Part shown: one piece after another, positions 10,494 through 19,153 of the stretch
How positions within the stretch are numbered: position 1 is the first letter of the stretch
Layout: every line of letters starts with the position of its first letter
Assembly (NCBI GenBank): GCA_021817985.1
Contig: JAKAFK010000045.1
Coordinates: 1-33,113 of the forward strand
Source of the DNA: Pseudomonadota bacterium
GTDB taxonomy: Bacteria > Pseudomonadota > Gammaproteobacteria > Burkholderiales > JAKAFK01
DNA: 33,113 nucleotides
Direction: 5' to 3'
Notes under the pieces: generated by a model
What the model was told of the DNA's origin: nothing
Database searches by the model: none
Seen by the model: the letters and a program-made list of their open reading frames with translations, nothing else
Program-made: the position numbers and the translations under genes

Positions 10494-13400
10494 GGCACGT
10501 CCTCCTTGGCGTGCTCGAGCATCGGCACGAACAAGCGCGACGCCAGCGCCGCAAATTCCTCGTCGAGCGGATCGTGCCCGCGGTAGACAAACTGGTAATG
10601 CACCTCCTCCGACTCTCCCACGAAGCCGCCGTTGCGGAACTCCGGCGCATCCCACGCCGCATGGGCGGCCTTGAGCGCCGGCTCGCCGCTTTGCAAGGCC
10701 ATCGCATAGGCATGGGACGCTCTCACGAAGAAAGGCACGGGACACGTCAGTCCCCGCCAATAGACCTCCAAGAGCGCCGCGATCAGGGGCGCGGGATCCT
10801 TGACCGGTGCCAAGGCAAACTCGCCGTCAAGCCCGATCCAGCGGCTCGAGAGGACGACCCCTTCGGGCTTGAGGTGGCACAGGAGCAAATGGCGCAGCCA
10901 CAACCCCCAGCGGTCGGCCGGGCTGATGTCGGCCACGCGGTAGTCGACAATGCCCCCTGGGCTCACGCCGGCCAGCCAGCCCGTGAGCCGCACGCCGTCG
11001 TGTGAAAACGCCGCCTCGATGGGATCGAGAGTGCGCTCCGGAAGACCCGCCTGCAGGCGGGCGCTCAAGGCCTGCACGGGTTCACGCTCCCGATCGAGGA
11101 AGGCGGCACCCCACTGTCCATGCGGCAGCATGCCTTCGGCGCGGAGCAGCGCCAGGGCGCCATCCATGGTACCCCGGTGCCGGAACTCCTCCAGCAGGGT
11201 CTTGCGCGCGCGCATTCTCGCGAAGGCGTCGAGCCCGAACGGTTCTCGCGTCTCGAACGCGCCGTCTGCCTCCGCAAGCTTGAGCCCCAGGCGCCTTTGG
11301 AGCAGAAACCGCACCGGATTTCGAAAATACTCGTACAGACTTGCGAGCTCGACCGAGCGCCATTCCGCTTCCGGATCCGGCAAAGGGACGGGAAACAGGG
11401 GCTCGCTCCTCAGCGTGCCGTGTCCCACGAGCGCGCTTGCCGCACAAAGCGAGGCGGAATAGCTGAAAAGCCCGGCCTCTCCCAGGAAGTAGCGGGGACT
11501 GAAGGCCTGGAGCGGGTGACGCGTCACGATGCGCGCGTCCATGTCGCCTCCCTCATCGAGCCTGAACCCACGGCGCACCGCATCCAGAAGTTCGGAGACC
11601 AGGACCGAGGGCGGCAACGGTTCATTGTCGCGGATGCTCGCTCCCACGTAGCTGAGATACAGGGCCTCTCGCGCCGACAGAATCGTCTCCAGGAACAGGT
11701 AGCGGTCGTCGTGACGGCGTGAGCGATCGCCGGGCCGAAAATCGCGGGCCATCAAGTCGAACCCGGGCGGCCGTGTCTGCCTCGGAAACGCATCATCGCT
11801 CAGGCCAAGCACGCACACGACGCGGAAGGGCGGCGCGCGCATGGGGACCAGGGAGCAGAACGTCACGCCGCCGCGCAGGAAGCCGGACGCGCCGCTCCCC
11901 TGCTCCAGCCGGCCCGCCAGCCACTCCTTGATGACCGCCAAGGTCAGCGGCGCGCCGAACCCCGCGAGGGCCGTTTCGCTCAGCAGGGCGTCAAGGCTGG
12001 CGCGAATACGTGCCAGCGTCTCCTCCTCTGCTTCATCCGCCAGAAAAAGACGGTCGAGCAGACGTGACAGGCGAACCGTCCATTGCCCGGGTAGATGCGC
12101 ACCCGCGAGAGCGGCTTCCGCGTCCAGCAAAGCCTCGAAGAACGCCACAAACTGCCCGAGCACGCGCGAGCGATCCCCTTCGATCGCATCAAAGGGCAGG
12201 ACGCCGCGATACAGGGGCGACGCGTCCTGGGCGCAAGCCTGCGGCAGGGCGAAACCGAGCAGCAGGCGGTCGATCCCGGCGCGCCAGGTATGCTCCGCAG
12301 TGCCGGGCAGCCCCAAGGCTTCCCGGTGGGCGCTGTCACGGCCCCAGCGAATACCGACGGCACGGACCCAGTCGTGAATCAGCGAGGTGTCGTCTTCGGA
12401 AAGCTCGAAACGCCGCAACACGGCCGGAGCAGCCAGGAGGTCCAACACGCGGCCGGCCTCGAAGCGGCTGCCTGGAATATCGAGGAGGCCGAGGAAGGCG
12501 GTGAGCAACGGGTCGTCCGCGGAGGGCCGCCGGTCCGCGAGGCCGTAGGGGATCCTTGCGCGCCCGCCATGCGTCTGGAAAACCGCGTCGATGTATGGGG
12601 CATAGGTTTCGATGTCGGGCACCAGGACCACGACCTCGGCAGGCTCGAGGTCAGGCTGCGCCGCGAAGCGGGAAAGCAATTGGTCGAAGAGCACCTCCAC
12701 TTCCCGCATCGGGCTGTGGGCGACGTGCACCTCGACCGAAGGATCCGGTGCGGCCGTCGGCAGGGCGTCTTCGCCCTCCCGGTCGACCAGATTCAGGATA
12801 TCGGACTGAAGCGCATGGAGAAGGCTGCCGGTGCCGGGATCGTCGAACACGCCGTGCAGCTCGCTGTCGCAGGCCTCGAGCACGAGATCCATGAAGTCCC
12901 GCCCCTGCTTGCCCCAGGAAGCCAAGAGGGCGTTGCCGGTTTCCAGGTGCAGGGCCTCGGGGGCGTCACCCCCTGCGCGACGCGCGATCTCGCGGCTGTC
13001 GACGATATGGCCCCAAGGCTGCGCACAGGGGTTGAGCACGAAAAGGCAGATGTCGATCTTCTGGGCGAGCTCGCGAAGGACGGCGAGATAGGCCGGCGGC
13101 ATCGAGGAAATGCCGAACAGAATCACGCGGGACGGCAGGCCGGCCGGCCGCACCGGCAGGCGCTTCAAGGCGGTCAGGAGGCGCTCCAGCAGATGGACCC
13201 GATGGCGATCGTCTCTTGCCGCCTTGCGCCACAGCGCGCACTGCCACGGTTCGTCCGGCCCGAGCCCCAGGAGCCGCCCGTCGTCCCAGGCGGCGATCCA
13301 GTCCGGACGATAGACAAGATAATGGTCGAACGTGTCGGCCACCTGGCGCGCGAGCTCAAACGGGGCCAAGTCGCCGGCGCCTTCGAGATAGCTCGAGAGC

Positions 13401-13726
13401 GGGCCGGCGACGGGACTTTCTGCTATCTGTCCCAATTCGTCCATCAGGCGCCAAGCGAGGATCTCGGGCGCGAACACCGAGCGCTCCGGCAAATCGCCCA
13501 GCACGTTGCGCGCGATCCGCCAGATGAACGCGGCCGGCAACTGGAACTCCACATTGGCGCAGATGCCCAGCCGCTTCGCGACGAAGAGGGTTATCCAGCG
13601 GCCCATGCCCTCGTTCTGGACAACGATGCCTTCCGGGGCAAGGACCGACTCCAAGGGTTCGGTGATGACGGCGGTAAGGAGCTCGCCCAGGATCTCGATG
13701 CGATTGGACTGGTACAGATGAAGCAT
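10490..13726 (-). CDS. recC: Exodeoxyribonuclease V gamma subunit RecC
   Basis: A 1078-residue protein, slightly shorter than E. coli RecC (1122). It starts MLHLYQSNRIEILGELL, the typical RecC N-terminus ('LYQSNR.E.L...L'). RecC is a helicase-fold scaffold without working ATPase motifs. It splits the duplex and scans for Chi, and none of the canonical SF1 Walker residues are evident here, as expected. Recognisable RecC blocks include VVQNEGMGRWITL near the N-terminus, VHVAHSPMREVEVLFDQLL, and the C-terminal RecB-nuclease-like region (about 780-1070). It is the first gene of the recCBD operon, with AAGGAT about 11 bases before the ATG. A truncated WYL regulator lies 52 bases upstream on the same strand. 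Confidence 0.96.
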   Translation of the reverse strand: MLHLYQSNRIEILGELLTAVITEPLESVLAPEGIVVQNEGMGRWITLFVAKRLGICANVEFQLPAAFIWRIARNVLGDLPERSVFAPEILAWRLMDELGQIAESPVAGPLSSYLEGAGDLAPFELARQVADTFDHYLVYRPDWIAAWDDGRLLGLGPDEPWQCALWRKAARDDRHRVHLLERLLTALKRLPVRPAGLPSRVILFGISSMPPAYLAVLRELAQKIDICLFVLNPCAQPWGHIVDSREIARRAGGDAPEALHLETGNALLASWGKQGRDFMDLVLEACDSELHGVFDDPGTGSLLHALQSDILNLVDREGEDALPTAAPDPSVEVHVAHSPMREVEVLFDQLLSRFAAQPDLEPAEVVVLVPDIETYAPYIDAVFQTHGGRARIPYGLADRRPSADDPLLTAFLGLLDIPGSRFEAGRVLDLLAAPAVLRRFELSEDDTSLIHDWVRAVGIRWGRDSAHREALGLPGTAEHTWRAGIDRLLLGFALPQACAQDASPLYRGVLPFDAIEGDRSRVLGQFVAFFEALLDAEAALAGAHLPGQWTVRLSRLLDRLFLADEAEEETLARIRASLDALLSETALAGFGAPLTLAVIKEWLAGRLEQGSGASGFLRGGVTFCSLVPMRAPPFRVVCVLGLSDDAFPRQTRPPGFDLMARDFRPGDRSRRHDDRYLFLETILSAREALYLSYVGASIRDNEPLPPSVLVSELLDAVRRGFRLDEGGDMDARIVTRHPLQAFSPRYFLGEAGLFSYSASLCAASALVGHGTLRSEPLFPVPLPDPEAEWRSVELASLYEYFRNPVRFLLQRRLGLKLAEADGAFETREPFGLDAFARMRARKTLLEEFRHRGTMDGALALLRAEGMLPHGQWGAAFLDREREPVQALSARLQAGLPERTLDPIEAAFSHDGVRLTGWLAGVSPGGIVDYRVADISPADRWGLWLRHLLLCHLKPEGVVLSSRWIGLDGEFALAPVKDPAPLIAALLEVYWRGLTCPVPFFVRASHAYAMALQSGEPALKAAHAAWDAPEFRNGGFVGESEEVHYQFVYRGHDPLDEEFAALASRLFVPMLEHAKEDVP

Positions 13727-13778
13727 CGCGCACTCTATCCTTCGTTCTCAGCTAGCCTTCCGCAGGCCTGTCCGTGCC

Positions 13779-14072
13779 TTAGGCGGCGAGGAGCTCGCGC
13801 ATCGTGAGGAGCGCATGGATTGCGGCGGGGCTGAACCACAGCCCCGGCAGTTCGAAGGCGGGGCCCGCGCCGGGCCCTTCCGATTCACACCGGTAGCCGC
13901 CCCGCTCACGATCCCATACGATGGGGGCATGAAGGCGGTCCCGAGGATACTGCAGATCGCGCCTGAGCGTCGCGGGCGAGACCTGCAGCGCGGCCGACAG
14001 CGCATCGAAGGGCACCAGCCTGCGTTCGGTGAGCAATGGGTCGATCCTGTAAAACCGCTCGGGCCGGTCCAC
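13779..14072 (-). pseudogene. Truncated WYL-family (YafY/DeoR-type HTH) transcriptional regulator
   Basis: A 97-residue frame from GTG (14072) encodes VDRPERFYRIDPLLTERRL, then a winged-helix region (FDALSAALQVSPATLRRDL), a wing (LHAPIVWDRERGGYRC) and the start of the inter-domain segment (LWFSPAAIHALLTMRELL). It then stops at TAA (13779-13781). Intact members continue with a WYL domain and a C-terminal extension to about 300 residues, and I cannot find that remainder in any frame before recC. So this is either a degraded gene or a minimal DNA-binding fragment. The GTG has a purine-rich AGGGGG about 8 bases upstream. The frame stays open upstream of the GTG, but that part does not resemble the family. 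It sits just upstream of recC on the same strand and could still bind DNA there. Confidence 0.7.
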
Positions 14073-14557
14073 CCGTAAACGCCCCCTCTCGCAAGATCCC
14101 GCCGGCGAGAGTGATGCTATCACAACGGCCAAGCGTCGACCTCCCCATCGGGCGGCCGGCACGACAGGTGACCGGCAGCGGCGCCGTCCGTGCAACAAGT
14201 GCCAGCCCGCCCGGCGGGCTCGCTCGCCTCACGCTCTCGGTGTTTTTCGTCGGCCCGACGATCGGTGGTTTCAGGGAACGGCACCGACCCCAGGGGGCGT
14301 GCCGGGTCCAGGGGCGATGGGCTGAATCTGCCGCGTCAGCGCATGCGCGACGTCGCGCCGGGTGGAAGTGGAAACGGCCGTTCGGTCCACCCGCCGCGAC
14401 TCGAGCCGGCCGATGCCCGAAAGAAAAAATGGCCCCGGATCACGCCGAAGCCATCGATAGGACTGCTGGGCATCCCCCCTGCGACCGAACCCGAGGGGGC
14501 GTCGGGAAAGGCCCGCCGTGCCGCACGCATCGGCGGACGGGGCGCTCGTGGGCGGAC
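14073..14557. other. 485-bp gene-poor stretch
   Basis: No convincing gene on either strand; the open frames here have low-complexity Arg/Pro/Ala compositions typical of GC-rich shadow frames. The stretch holds a perfect inverted repeat at 14204-14220 and a smaller one at about 14247-14259 (CGTCGG-c-CCGACG). It may contain the decayed remainder of whatever lay beside the WYL fragment. Confidence 0.5.
14204..14220. repeat. Perfect inverted repeat (8-bp arms, 1-bp centre)
   Basis: AGCCCGCC-C-GGCGGGCT. As RNA it could form a 7-bp GC stem with a CCG loop. There is no adjacent U-run in either direction, so it is not a standard intrinsic terminator; it may end Rrf2 transcription inefficiently or be unrelated. 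Confidence 0.4.
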
Positions 14558-15028
14558 TCAGTGCGCCAGCGGCTGCTCGCCCAGCAAGACATGGGGCATG
14601 TCGGCCAAGCGGTACTTGCCGGTCTGGACCGCCCGCGCGAGCTTTTCCAGGGTCTGCTCGTGCAGCAGGCCCACGATCTTTTCCTTGATCGGCTTCCACT
14701 TGAAGTGCATCGGGCAGGCCGTCTCGTCGCTGCAGACCTTGAGGCCAAGAACGCAGTCCTGGGTAAAACCGACGCCCTCGGTCAGCGAGAGGACCTGCAT
14801 GAGGTCGGCCTTTTCCATGCCTTCACGCAAGCAAAAGCCGCCCAAACGTCCGCGGAACGAATACAGCAGATTGCCCTTGCAGAGGCTTTGCATGATCTTT
14901 GCGAGATATGCGGGGGGCACATTGAGGTGCTCCGCGATTTCGCGGTTCAGGACGGGCTCGCCCGGCGGCTTCGTCGCGATATAGATGAGCGCCTGAATGG
15001 CGTATTGGCTGGTGCGCGATAAAATCAT
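14558..15028 (-). CDS. Rrf2-family transcriptional regulator with three clustered cysteines (IscR-like)
   Basis: A 156-residue protein. The N-terminal winged helix begins MILSRTSQYAIQALIYIA, with recognition-helix region VPPAYLAKIMQSLCKGNLL and wing SFRGRLGGFCL. The cysteines C92, C99 and C105 (C-x6-C-x5-C) sit almost exactly where IscR carries its Fe-S ligands (C92, C98, C104), followed by the MHFKWKPI helix. Fe-S binding, and so sensing of redox, NO or iron-sulfur status, is therefore likely; this is inference from spacing. It lies downstream of ctaB on the same strand with a 238-bp AT-rich gap, so it probably has its own promoter but may relate to control of respiration. It is not obviously IscR itself, since no isc genes are nearby. 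Confidence 0.9.
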   Translation of the reverse strand: MILSRTSQYAIQALIYIATKPPGEPVLNREIAEHLNVPPAYLAKIMQSLCKGNLLYSFRGRLGGFCLREGMEKADLMQVLSLTEGVGFTQDCVLGLKVCSDETACPMHFKWKPIKEKIVGLLHEQTLEKLARAVQTGKYRLADMPHVLLGEQPLAH

Positions 15029-15266
15029 TTGAACCTCGGAAGGGCTAGGATCGCCTCTTTCATGGATATTTTTTGGTCTGAATATCGAAATAATTCACAT
15101 TCAAGCACATCGCAGCCATTCTGACAAGCATCGATTTTTCTTGAATTTCTTGGCCGGACAAACCTTGTCGATCACATGGCTTTTCGGAAACATGAGGGAC
15201 ACAGGACCCGATTGCAAGGGCTGGCGGAGAAGAATGCCGCGCAAGGATCGCCCAACGCGGGTCTGA
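15029..15266. promoter_or_regulatory. AT-rich upstream region of the Rrf2 gene
   Basis: This 238-bp gap is much more AT-rich than its surroundings (15060-15180). It contains a direct repeat TTTCTTG-aa-TTTCTTG (15137-15152) and an imperfect GAAT...ATTC dyad at about 15083-15099 about 60 bases before the Rrf2 ATG. A weak minus-strand -35 (TTGTCA, complement of 15122-15127) is present without a convincing -10. It probably holds the Rrf2 promoter and an autoregulatory site, but no exact element can be fixed. Confidence 0.35.
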
Positions 15267-16166
15267 CTATGCCACGGACGGCAGATGATGGTCGATGAGG
15301 AGGGCGGCAAAGAGGGTGCTCAGGTAGACGATCGAGTACCGGAAGGCGGCGCGCGAGAGCGCATCGCTGTAATGGCGATAGAGCCGGATGGCAAAGCGCA
15401 GGAACAGCGCGTCGAGGGTCAGCGCGACGAGCAGATAGAACCCTCCGCTCATGCCGACGGCAAAGGGCAGAAGGCTGACCGCCGTCAGGATGGCCGTATA
15501 AAACAGCACGCAAAGGCGCGTGAAGAAGACGCCGTGGGTGACCGGGAGCATCGGCACGCGCGCCTTGGCATACTCTTCCCTGCGGTAGAGCGCCAGCGTC
15601 CAGAAGTGCGGCGGCGTCCAGGCGAAGATGATCAGGAACAGGAGAAGGGCATGGCTCGAAATCCCCCCGGTCACCGCACTCCAGCCGAGAATCGGGGGCA
15701 TGGCGCCGGAGGCGCCGCCGATGACGATGTTCTGGGGCGTGGCGGGTTTGAGGAGCACCGTATAGATGATCGCATAGCCGGCAAAGGTGGCCAGGGTCAG
15801 CCACATCGTCAGCGGATTGACCACCTGATCCAGGATGAACAGGCCCAGTCCGCCGATCCCCGCTGCAAAAAACAGGGTCTCGGTGCGCGTGAGTATGCCC
15901 CGCGGAAGCGGGCGCATGCAGGTGCGCGCCATCACGGCGTCGATCTTGTACTCCACGAGGCAATTGACCGCCGCGGCGGCGCCGGCCACCAGCGCGATGC
16001 CGAGCCCGCCGCCGATCAGGATCGGCAGCGGCACCATCCCCGGGGCCGCCAGGAACATCCCGATGAGCGCGGTGAACACCACGAGCGCGACCACCCTCGG
16101 TTTGCACAGCTGGACAAACTGCCGCAGCCGCGAAGGGGAAGCGACAAACGTCAGGGTATCGGGCAT
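15267..16166 (-). CDS. ctaB: Protoheme IX farnesyltransferase (heme O synthase)
   Basis: A 299-residue UbiA-superfamily integral membrane enzyme with about eight to nine predicted transmembrane helices. It transfers a farnesyl group from farnesyl diphosphate to heme B to make heme O, the precursor of heme A. The first prenyl-diphosphate binding region is [20 protein letters not shown], matching the N...E..IDAVM.RT..RPLP variant common in proteobacterial CtaB. The second aspartate-rich region is less distinct. An N-terminal [18 protein letters not shown] block is typical. The start has a strong GGAGG 7 bases upstream and overlaps ctaA by 16 bases, so the two heme A genes are translated together. 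It is the last gene of the oxidase cluster; a sco gene, often next, is absent. Confidence 0.96.
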   Translation of the reverse strand: MPDTLTFVASPSRLRQFVQLCKPRVVALVVFTALIGMFLAAPGMVPLPILIGGGLGIALVAGAAAAVNCLVEYKIDAVMARTCMRPLPRGILTRTETLFFAAGIGGLGLFILDQVVNPLTMWLTLATFAGYAIIYTVLLKPATPQNIVIGGASGAMPPILGWSAVTGGISSHALLLFLIIFAWTPPHFWTLALYRREEYAKARVPMLPVTHGVFFTRLCVLFYTAILTAVSLLPFAVGMSGGFYLLVALTLDALFLRFAIRLYRHYSDALSRAAFRYSIVYLSTLFAALLIDHHLPSVA

Positions 16167-17188
16167 GCAATTTCCTCCGGCGGGTGGGACACAGGGGCAG
16201 GGACGCGACGGGTCGGCGCCCCCAGTCGGAAATTGAGGGCGACCACCGAAGAGAGCAGCAATGCGGCAAGCGCATTATGGGCCAGGGCCACCGGCCATGG
16301 GTGGTCCCACACCACCGTGGCAATCCCCAGGAGCACCTGCGCCACCAGGCACGATGCGACGGCCGCCGCGAGGGCCCGCACGCCCTCCAGGCGCATCGCC
16401 GCCAGGCATAAGGCGCCGACATAGACGAGCGTCAGCCCGGCCCCCAGCCGGTGCGTCCACTGAATCGCGGCCAAGGCGGCCTGCGTCAGCGGCTGGCCAT
16501 CGGGCCGAAGCCCCAAGGGGTGAAAAAAGTCGAAGGCCTGGTGGAAATTCATGGCCGGCCACCACGCGCCATTGCAGGTCGGGAAGCCGGTGCAACCGAA
16601 GTCGGCGTAATTGGTGCTCACCCACGCACCGAGGCCGATCTGGGCATAGACGAGCGCCAGCGCGCCCCGTGCCCAAGGCTTCAGGCGCCGCATCTTTGCC
16701 GTCGCCACGGGCCGCAGGCCCTGCGCGCCCAGGGCAAGCCACACCAGAAGCGCAAGGATGGCCATGCCTCCTAGCAAATGCGCGCTGACCACCAGCGGCG
16801 TGAGCAGCCGCGTGACGGTCCACATCCCGAGTGTCGCCTGAAGCACGACCAAGCCCACCAGAAGCAGGGCCAGCCAAGCCTGCGCCCTCGCCCGATGGCG
16901 CCGTTTCCAAGCCATCACGCCCACGGCGAGAATGAGCAGGCCGAGACTTCCCGCGAAATAGCGATGGATCATCTCCTTCCATGCGATCCGAGCGTCCACC
17001 GGGCGCGCGGGAAAGGCCTGCAGGGCCGCCGCTCGCGCCTGCGCCCCCTCGGGGACGGTGATGTGGCCAAAGCAGCCGGGCCAATCCGGGCAGCCGAGGC
17101 CCGCATTGGACAACCGCACATAGGCGCCCAGGACCACCACCAAGAAAGCCAACACGGCCGCGGCAGGTGCCAGATTCCGGTAAAGCAT
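16151..17188 (-). CDS. ctaA: Heme A synthase CtaA (COX15-type)
   Basis: A 345-residue, eight-helix membrane enzyme that oxidises the C8 methyl of heme O to formyl, giving heme A for the aa3 oxidase. It starts [20 protein letters not shown], with an extracytoplasmic CPDWPGCFG cysteine pair soon after helix 1 and a second pair, CTGFPTCNG, in the second half. Heme-ligand histidines appear in [23 protein letters not shown] and LAHNALAA, the internal two-fold pattern of the family. AAGGAG precedes the ATG by 7 bases. It sits 44 bases after surf1 and overlaps ctaB, consistent with one transcript for oxidase plus cofactor synthesis. Confidence 0.96.
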   Translation of the reverse strand: MLYRNLAPAAAVLAFLVVVLGAYVRLSNAGLGCPDWPGCFGHITVPEGAQARAAALQAFPARPVDARIAWKEMIHRYFAGSLGLLILAVGVMAWKRRHRARAQAWLALLLVGLVVLQATLGMWTVTRLLTPLVVSAHLLGGMAILALLVWLALGAQGLRPVATAKMRRLKPWARGALALVYAQIGLGAWVSTNYADFGCTGFPTCNGAWWPAMNFHQAFDFFHPLGLRPDGQPLTQAALAAIQWTHRLGAGLTLVYVGALCLAAMRLEGVRALAAAVASCLVAQVLLGIATVVWDHPWPVALAHNALAALLLSSVVALNFRLGAPTRRVPAPVSHPPEEIACPIP

Positions 17189-17232
17189 GCCTTCGCTCCT
17201 TGTGGTTCCCTACAAACCGAGGCCGTGGCGCC

Positions 17233-18003
17233 TCAATCCCTTAAACGCCGAGTGTTGGTGACGGCATAGACCACCAACACGCTCCCTGCCAGCACCAGCC
17301 ACTGGAAGGCGTAGCCCAGGTTCTCCCGCTCTCCGGCGGAGACGCGCGGCCATCGCCTCGCGAGCCCATCGCCGGTGTCGTTCTCCTGGAGGATCACCAC
17401 GGGATCGAGGGGAAACGGCACCGTTTGGGCGTAGCGGTCGAGCTCGAGGTTTTCCCAAACGCGTCCTTGCACGGTCTGGCTGGACAGCTGCAGGAACCGC
17501 CTGCTCGGCACTGCCGCAAGCCCCTCGATCGTGAGCGTTCCCGGTTCGGCAGGCACCGGCGGAAGATCCGCCCGCAAGGGCGGCGCCCGCACCCAGCCCC
17601 GGTTCACCAGGACATACATCGGCCCTTCGCCGATGCGCATCGGGGTCAGGATGTCATACCCGGCCCTGCCGTCCTCGATTTGATTGTCGAGATAAATGGA
17701 GTCTTTCGGCATGAATCGCCCGGTCGCTTCCACTTCATGATCGACGTAGGCCCGCGCCTCGATGCGCCGCGGCGGCAGGATAAGCGGCGCGGCGTGGCGC
17801 CAAGCCTGCAAGCGCGCAGCCGCGGCCTGTTTGTGGCGTGCGCAGTCGAATTGCCAGTGCGCCGCCCAAAGCATGAGCGCAATCAGCCCGAATGCCGCGC
17901 AGGAGGGCCACAGACCCGGCTTGAAGGCAAAGCGGCCGCTGCGTTGCCGGCCGTGTGGCCGCCCCCAAGACCTTGGACTATGCTGTACTAATCGTCCACG
18001 CAT
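17233..18003 (-). CDS. SURF1-family cytochrome oxidase assembly protein
   Basis: A 256-residue protein with the SURF1 plan: one N-terminal transmembrane helix (about 30-47, GLWPSCAAFGLIALML), a periplasmic domain, and a C-terminal helix (LVLAGSVLVVYAVTN). Family marks include ANWQ-like AHWQFDCARHK, VEATGRF, LDNQIEDGRAGYDILTP, VLVNRGWV and the final GYAFQWLVLAG. SURF1 aids heme a/a3 insertion into subunit I. The open frame continues far upstream, but the ATG at 18003 has GGGGAG (complement of 18009-18014) 5 bases before it and is the only in-frame start near the usual N-terminus. The start region is shared head-to-head with the DUF2909 gene. ctaA follows 44 bases downstream. Confidence 0.93.
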   Translation of the reverse strand: MRGRLVQHSPRSWGRPHGRQRSGRFAFKPGLWPSCAAFGLIALMLWAAHWQFDCARHKQAAAARLQAWRHAAPLILPPRRIEARAYVDHEVEATGRFMPKDSIYLDNQIEDGRAGYDILTPMRIGEGPMYVLVNRGWVRAPPLRADLPPVPAEPGTLTIEGLAAVPSRRFLQLSSQTVQGRVWENLELDRYAQTVPFPLDPVVILQENDTGDGLARRWPRVSAGERENLGYAFQWLVLAGSVLVVYAVTNTRRLRD

Positions 18004-18015
18004 GGAAGCTCCCCG
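18004..18015. promoter_or_regulatory. 12-bp shared translation-start region between surf1 and DUF2909 gene
   Basis: The two ATGs (18003 minus, 18016 plus) are separated by 12 bases that hold both Shine-Dalgarno sequences: GGAAG (18004-18008) for the plus gene, 7 bases before its ATG, and GGGGAG (complement of 18009-18014) for surf1, 5 bases before its ATG. There is no room for promoters, so each must be transcribed from within the neighbouring gene. Confidence 0.7.
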
Positions 18016-18213
18016 ATGCGGATTCTCGTCATCGTCTTCGTCGTGCTCATCTTGGCAAGCCTTGGGAGCGCCTTCTTCTACATCGTCAAGGACCGCGGCC
18101 AGACGGATCGGGCCGTCAAGGCGTTGACGGTCCGGATCGCCCTTTCGCTCCTCTTGTTCGCATTGCTCATGCTGGGCTTCTATTTCCACGTCGTCCCTGC
18201 GCGCGGGCTTTGA
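18016..18213 (+). CDS. DUF2909 twin-transmembrane small protein
   Basis: A 65-residue protein with two hydrophobic helices (about 4-22, LVIVFVVLILASLGSAFFYIV, and about 41-60, ALSLLLFALLMLGFYF) joined by a polar loop (KDRGQTDRAVKALTVRI). The pattern, 'KDRG.T.R.VKALT.RI.LS', is that of the DUF2909 family, which is found beside cytochrome oxidase and SURF1 genes; its biochemical role is unknown to me. It lies on the plus strand inside an otherwise minus-strand oxidase cluster, ending 20 bases from the ctaE stop. Transcripts of the oxidase operon would therefore be antisense to it. Confidence 0.85.
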   Translation: MRILVIVFVVLILASLGSAFFYIVKDRGQTDRAVKALTVRIALSLLLFALLMLGFYFHVVPARGL

Positions 18214-18233
18214 ACCCGGCAAGCGCCGCGCGC

Positions 18234-19091
18234 TCAAAGCCAGTACACGAAGATGAACAGCAGCAGCCACACCACATCCACGAAGTGCCAATACCAGGTG
18301 ACCGCTTCGAAACCGAAGTGATGCTCGGGATCGAAATGCCCCTTGACGGCGCGCACCAGGATGACGATCAGCATGATGGTGCCGACCGTCACGTGGGCGC
18401 CATGGAAGCCCGTCAGCAGGAAGAACGTCGCCCCGTAGACGCCTGCGCCGAGGCTGAGCCCCAAGTGGTGGTAGGCGTTCCAATACTCGTGGGCTTGCAG
18501 CCCCAGAAAGCTTGCCCCCAAGAGCACCGTGAGCGCGAGCCCGACGATGAGCTGCAGGCGGTTGTTGCGCTTGAGGCCCCAATGGGCCCAGGTCACGGTC
18601 GCGCCCGAACTCAGCAGCACCAAGGTGTTGACGGCGGGAATGCCCCACGCCTGCATCGGCGTGAAGCGCTGGGCAAGCCCGGGACCGGCCGTTGGCCACG
18701 CGGGCACGAAATGCGGCCAGAGCAGGCGCATCGTCTGCCCCTCGCCCAGCATGGGAAGCGCCAGATTGCGGATATAGAACAGCGCGCCGAAGAAGGCCGC
18801 GAAGAACATGACCTCGGAGAAGATGAACCAGCTCATGCCCCAGCGGAAGGACAGGTCCACGCGCTTGTTGAACAGCCCCTTCTGATTCTCCGCAATGACC
18901 GTCCCGAACCAGCCGACCAGCATGGCCGCCAGGATGAGCGCCCCGGCCACCATGACATAGGCGCCCGCGGCAACCCCGTTGATGAGCAGCGCGAACCCGG
19001 AAACCAGGGTGAACAGCGCGACCGAGCCCATGATGGGCCAATAGGACGGCGGGGCGAGGTAATAACGCTGCGGCGTGTGCACGGCGTTCAT
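18234..19091 (-). CDS. ctaE: Cytochrome c oxidase subunit III
   Basis: A 285-residue membrane protein with seven predicted helices. It starts with the typical HTPQRYYLAPPSYWPIMGS and has the conserved EVMFFAAFFGALFYIRN segment, the LGLQAHEYW motif, TGFHGAHVTVG and the C-terminal WYWHFVDVVWLLLFIFVYW. Subunit III stabilises turnover of the subunit I/II core and lies at the mouth of the D proton channel. AGGA precedes the ATG by about 9 bases. It follows the 33-residue membrane-protein gene after 67 bases; ctaG, which usually sits there, is missing. Confidence 0.97.
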   Translation of the reverse strand: MNAVHTPQRYYLAPPSYWPIMGSVALFTLVSGFALLINGVAAGAYVMVAGALILAAMLVGWFGTVIAENQKGLFNKRVDLSFRWGMSWFIFSEVMFFAAFFGALFYIRNLALPMLGEGQTMRLLWPHFVPAWPTAGPGLAQRFTPMQAWGIPAVNTLVLLSSGATVTWAHWGLKRNNRLQLIVGLALTVLLGASFLGLQAHEYWNAYHHLGLSLGAGVYGATFFLLTGFHGAHVTVGTIMLIVILVRAVKGHFDPEHHFGFEAVTWYWHFVDVVWLLLFIFVYWL

Positions 19092-19138
19092 GGGATCGTG
19101 TTCCTAAAAAGTTGCGCAACATGGCGCATAGGATTCAT

Positions 19139-19153
19139 CCCCTGCGACAGGGG
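19139..19153 (-). repeat. GC hairpin between small membrane-protein gene and ctaE
   Basis: CCCCTG-CGA-CAGGGG: a 6-bp GC-rich stem with a 3-base loop, 5 bases past the stop of the small gene and about 50 bases before ctaE. No T-run follows, so it is more likely an mRNA processing or stabilising element that adjusts subunit III expression than a terminator. Confidence 0.4.

Noticed and set aside
12095..13807. A 570-codon plus-strand frame opposite recC
   Set aside because: Shadow frame; recC continues intact on the other strand with start and stop coupled to recB.
14204..14259. Intrinsic terminators in the GC-rich dyads after the WYL fragment and Rrf2 gene
   Set aside because: Neither dyad has a downstream U-run in the sense of a neighbouring gene; the only T5 run precedes a dyad.
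18004..19122. Upstream extension of the surf1 frame over ctaE and DUF2909
   Set aside because: The extended N-terminus is a frame-shifted shadow of ctaE. The ATG at 18003 has a proper ribosome binding site and gives the normal SURF1 length.
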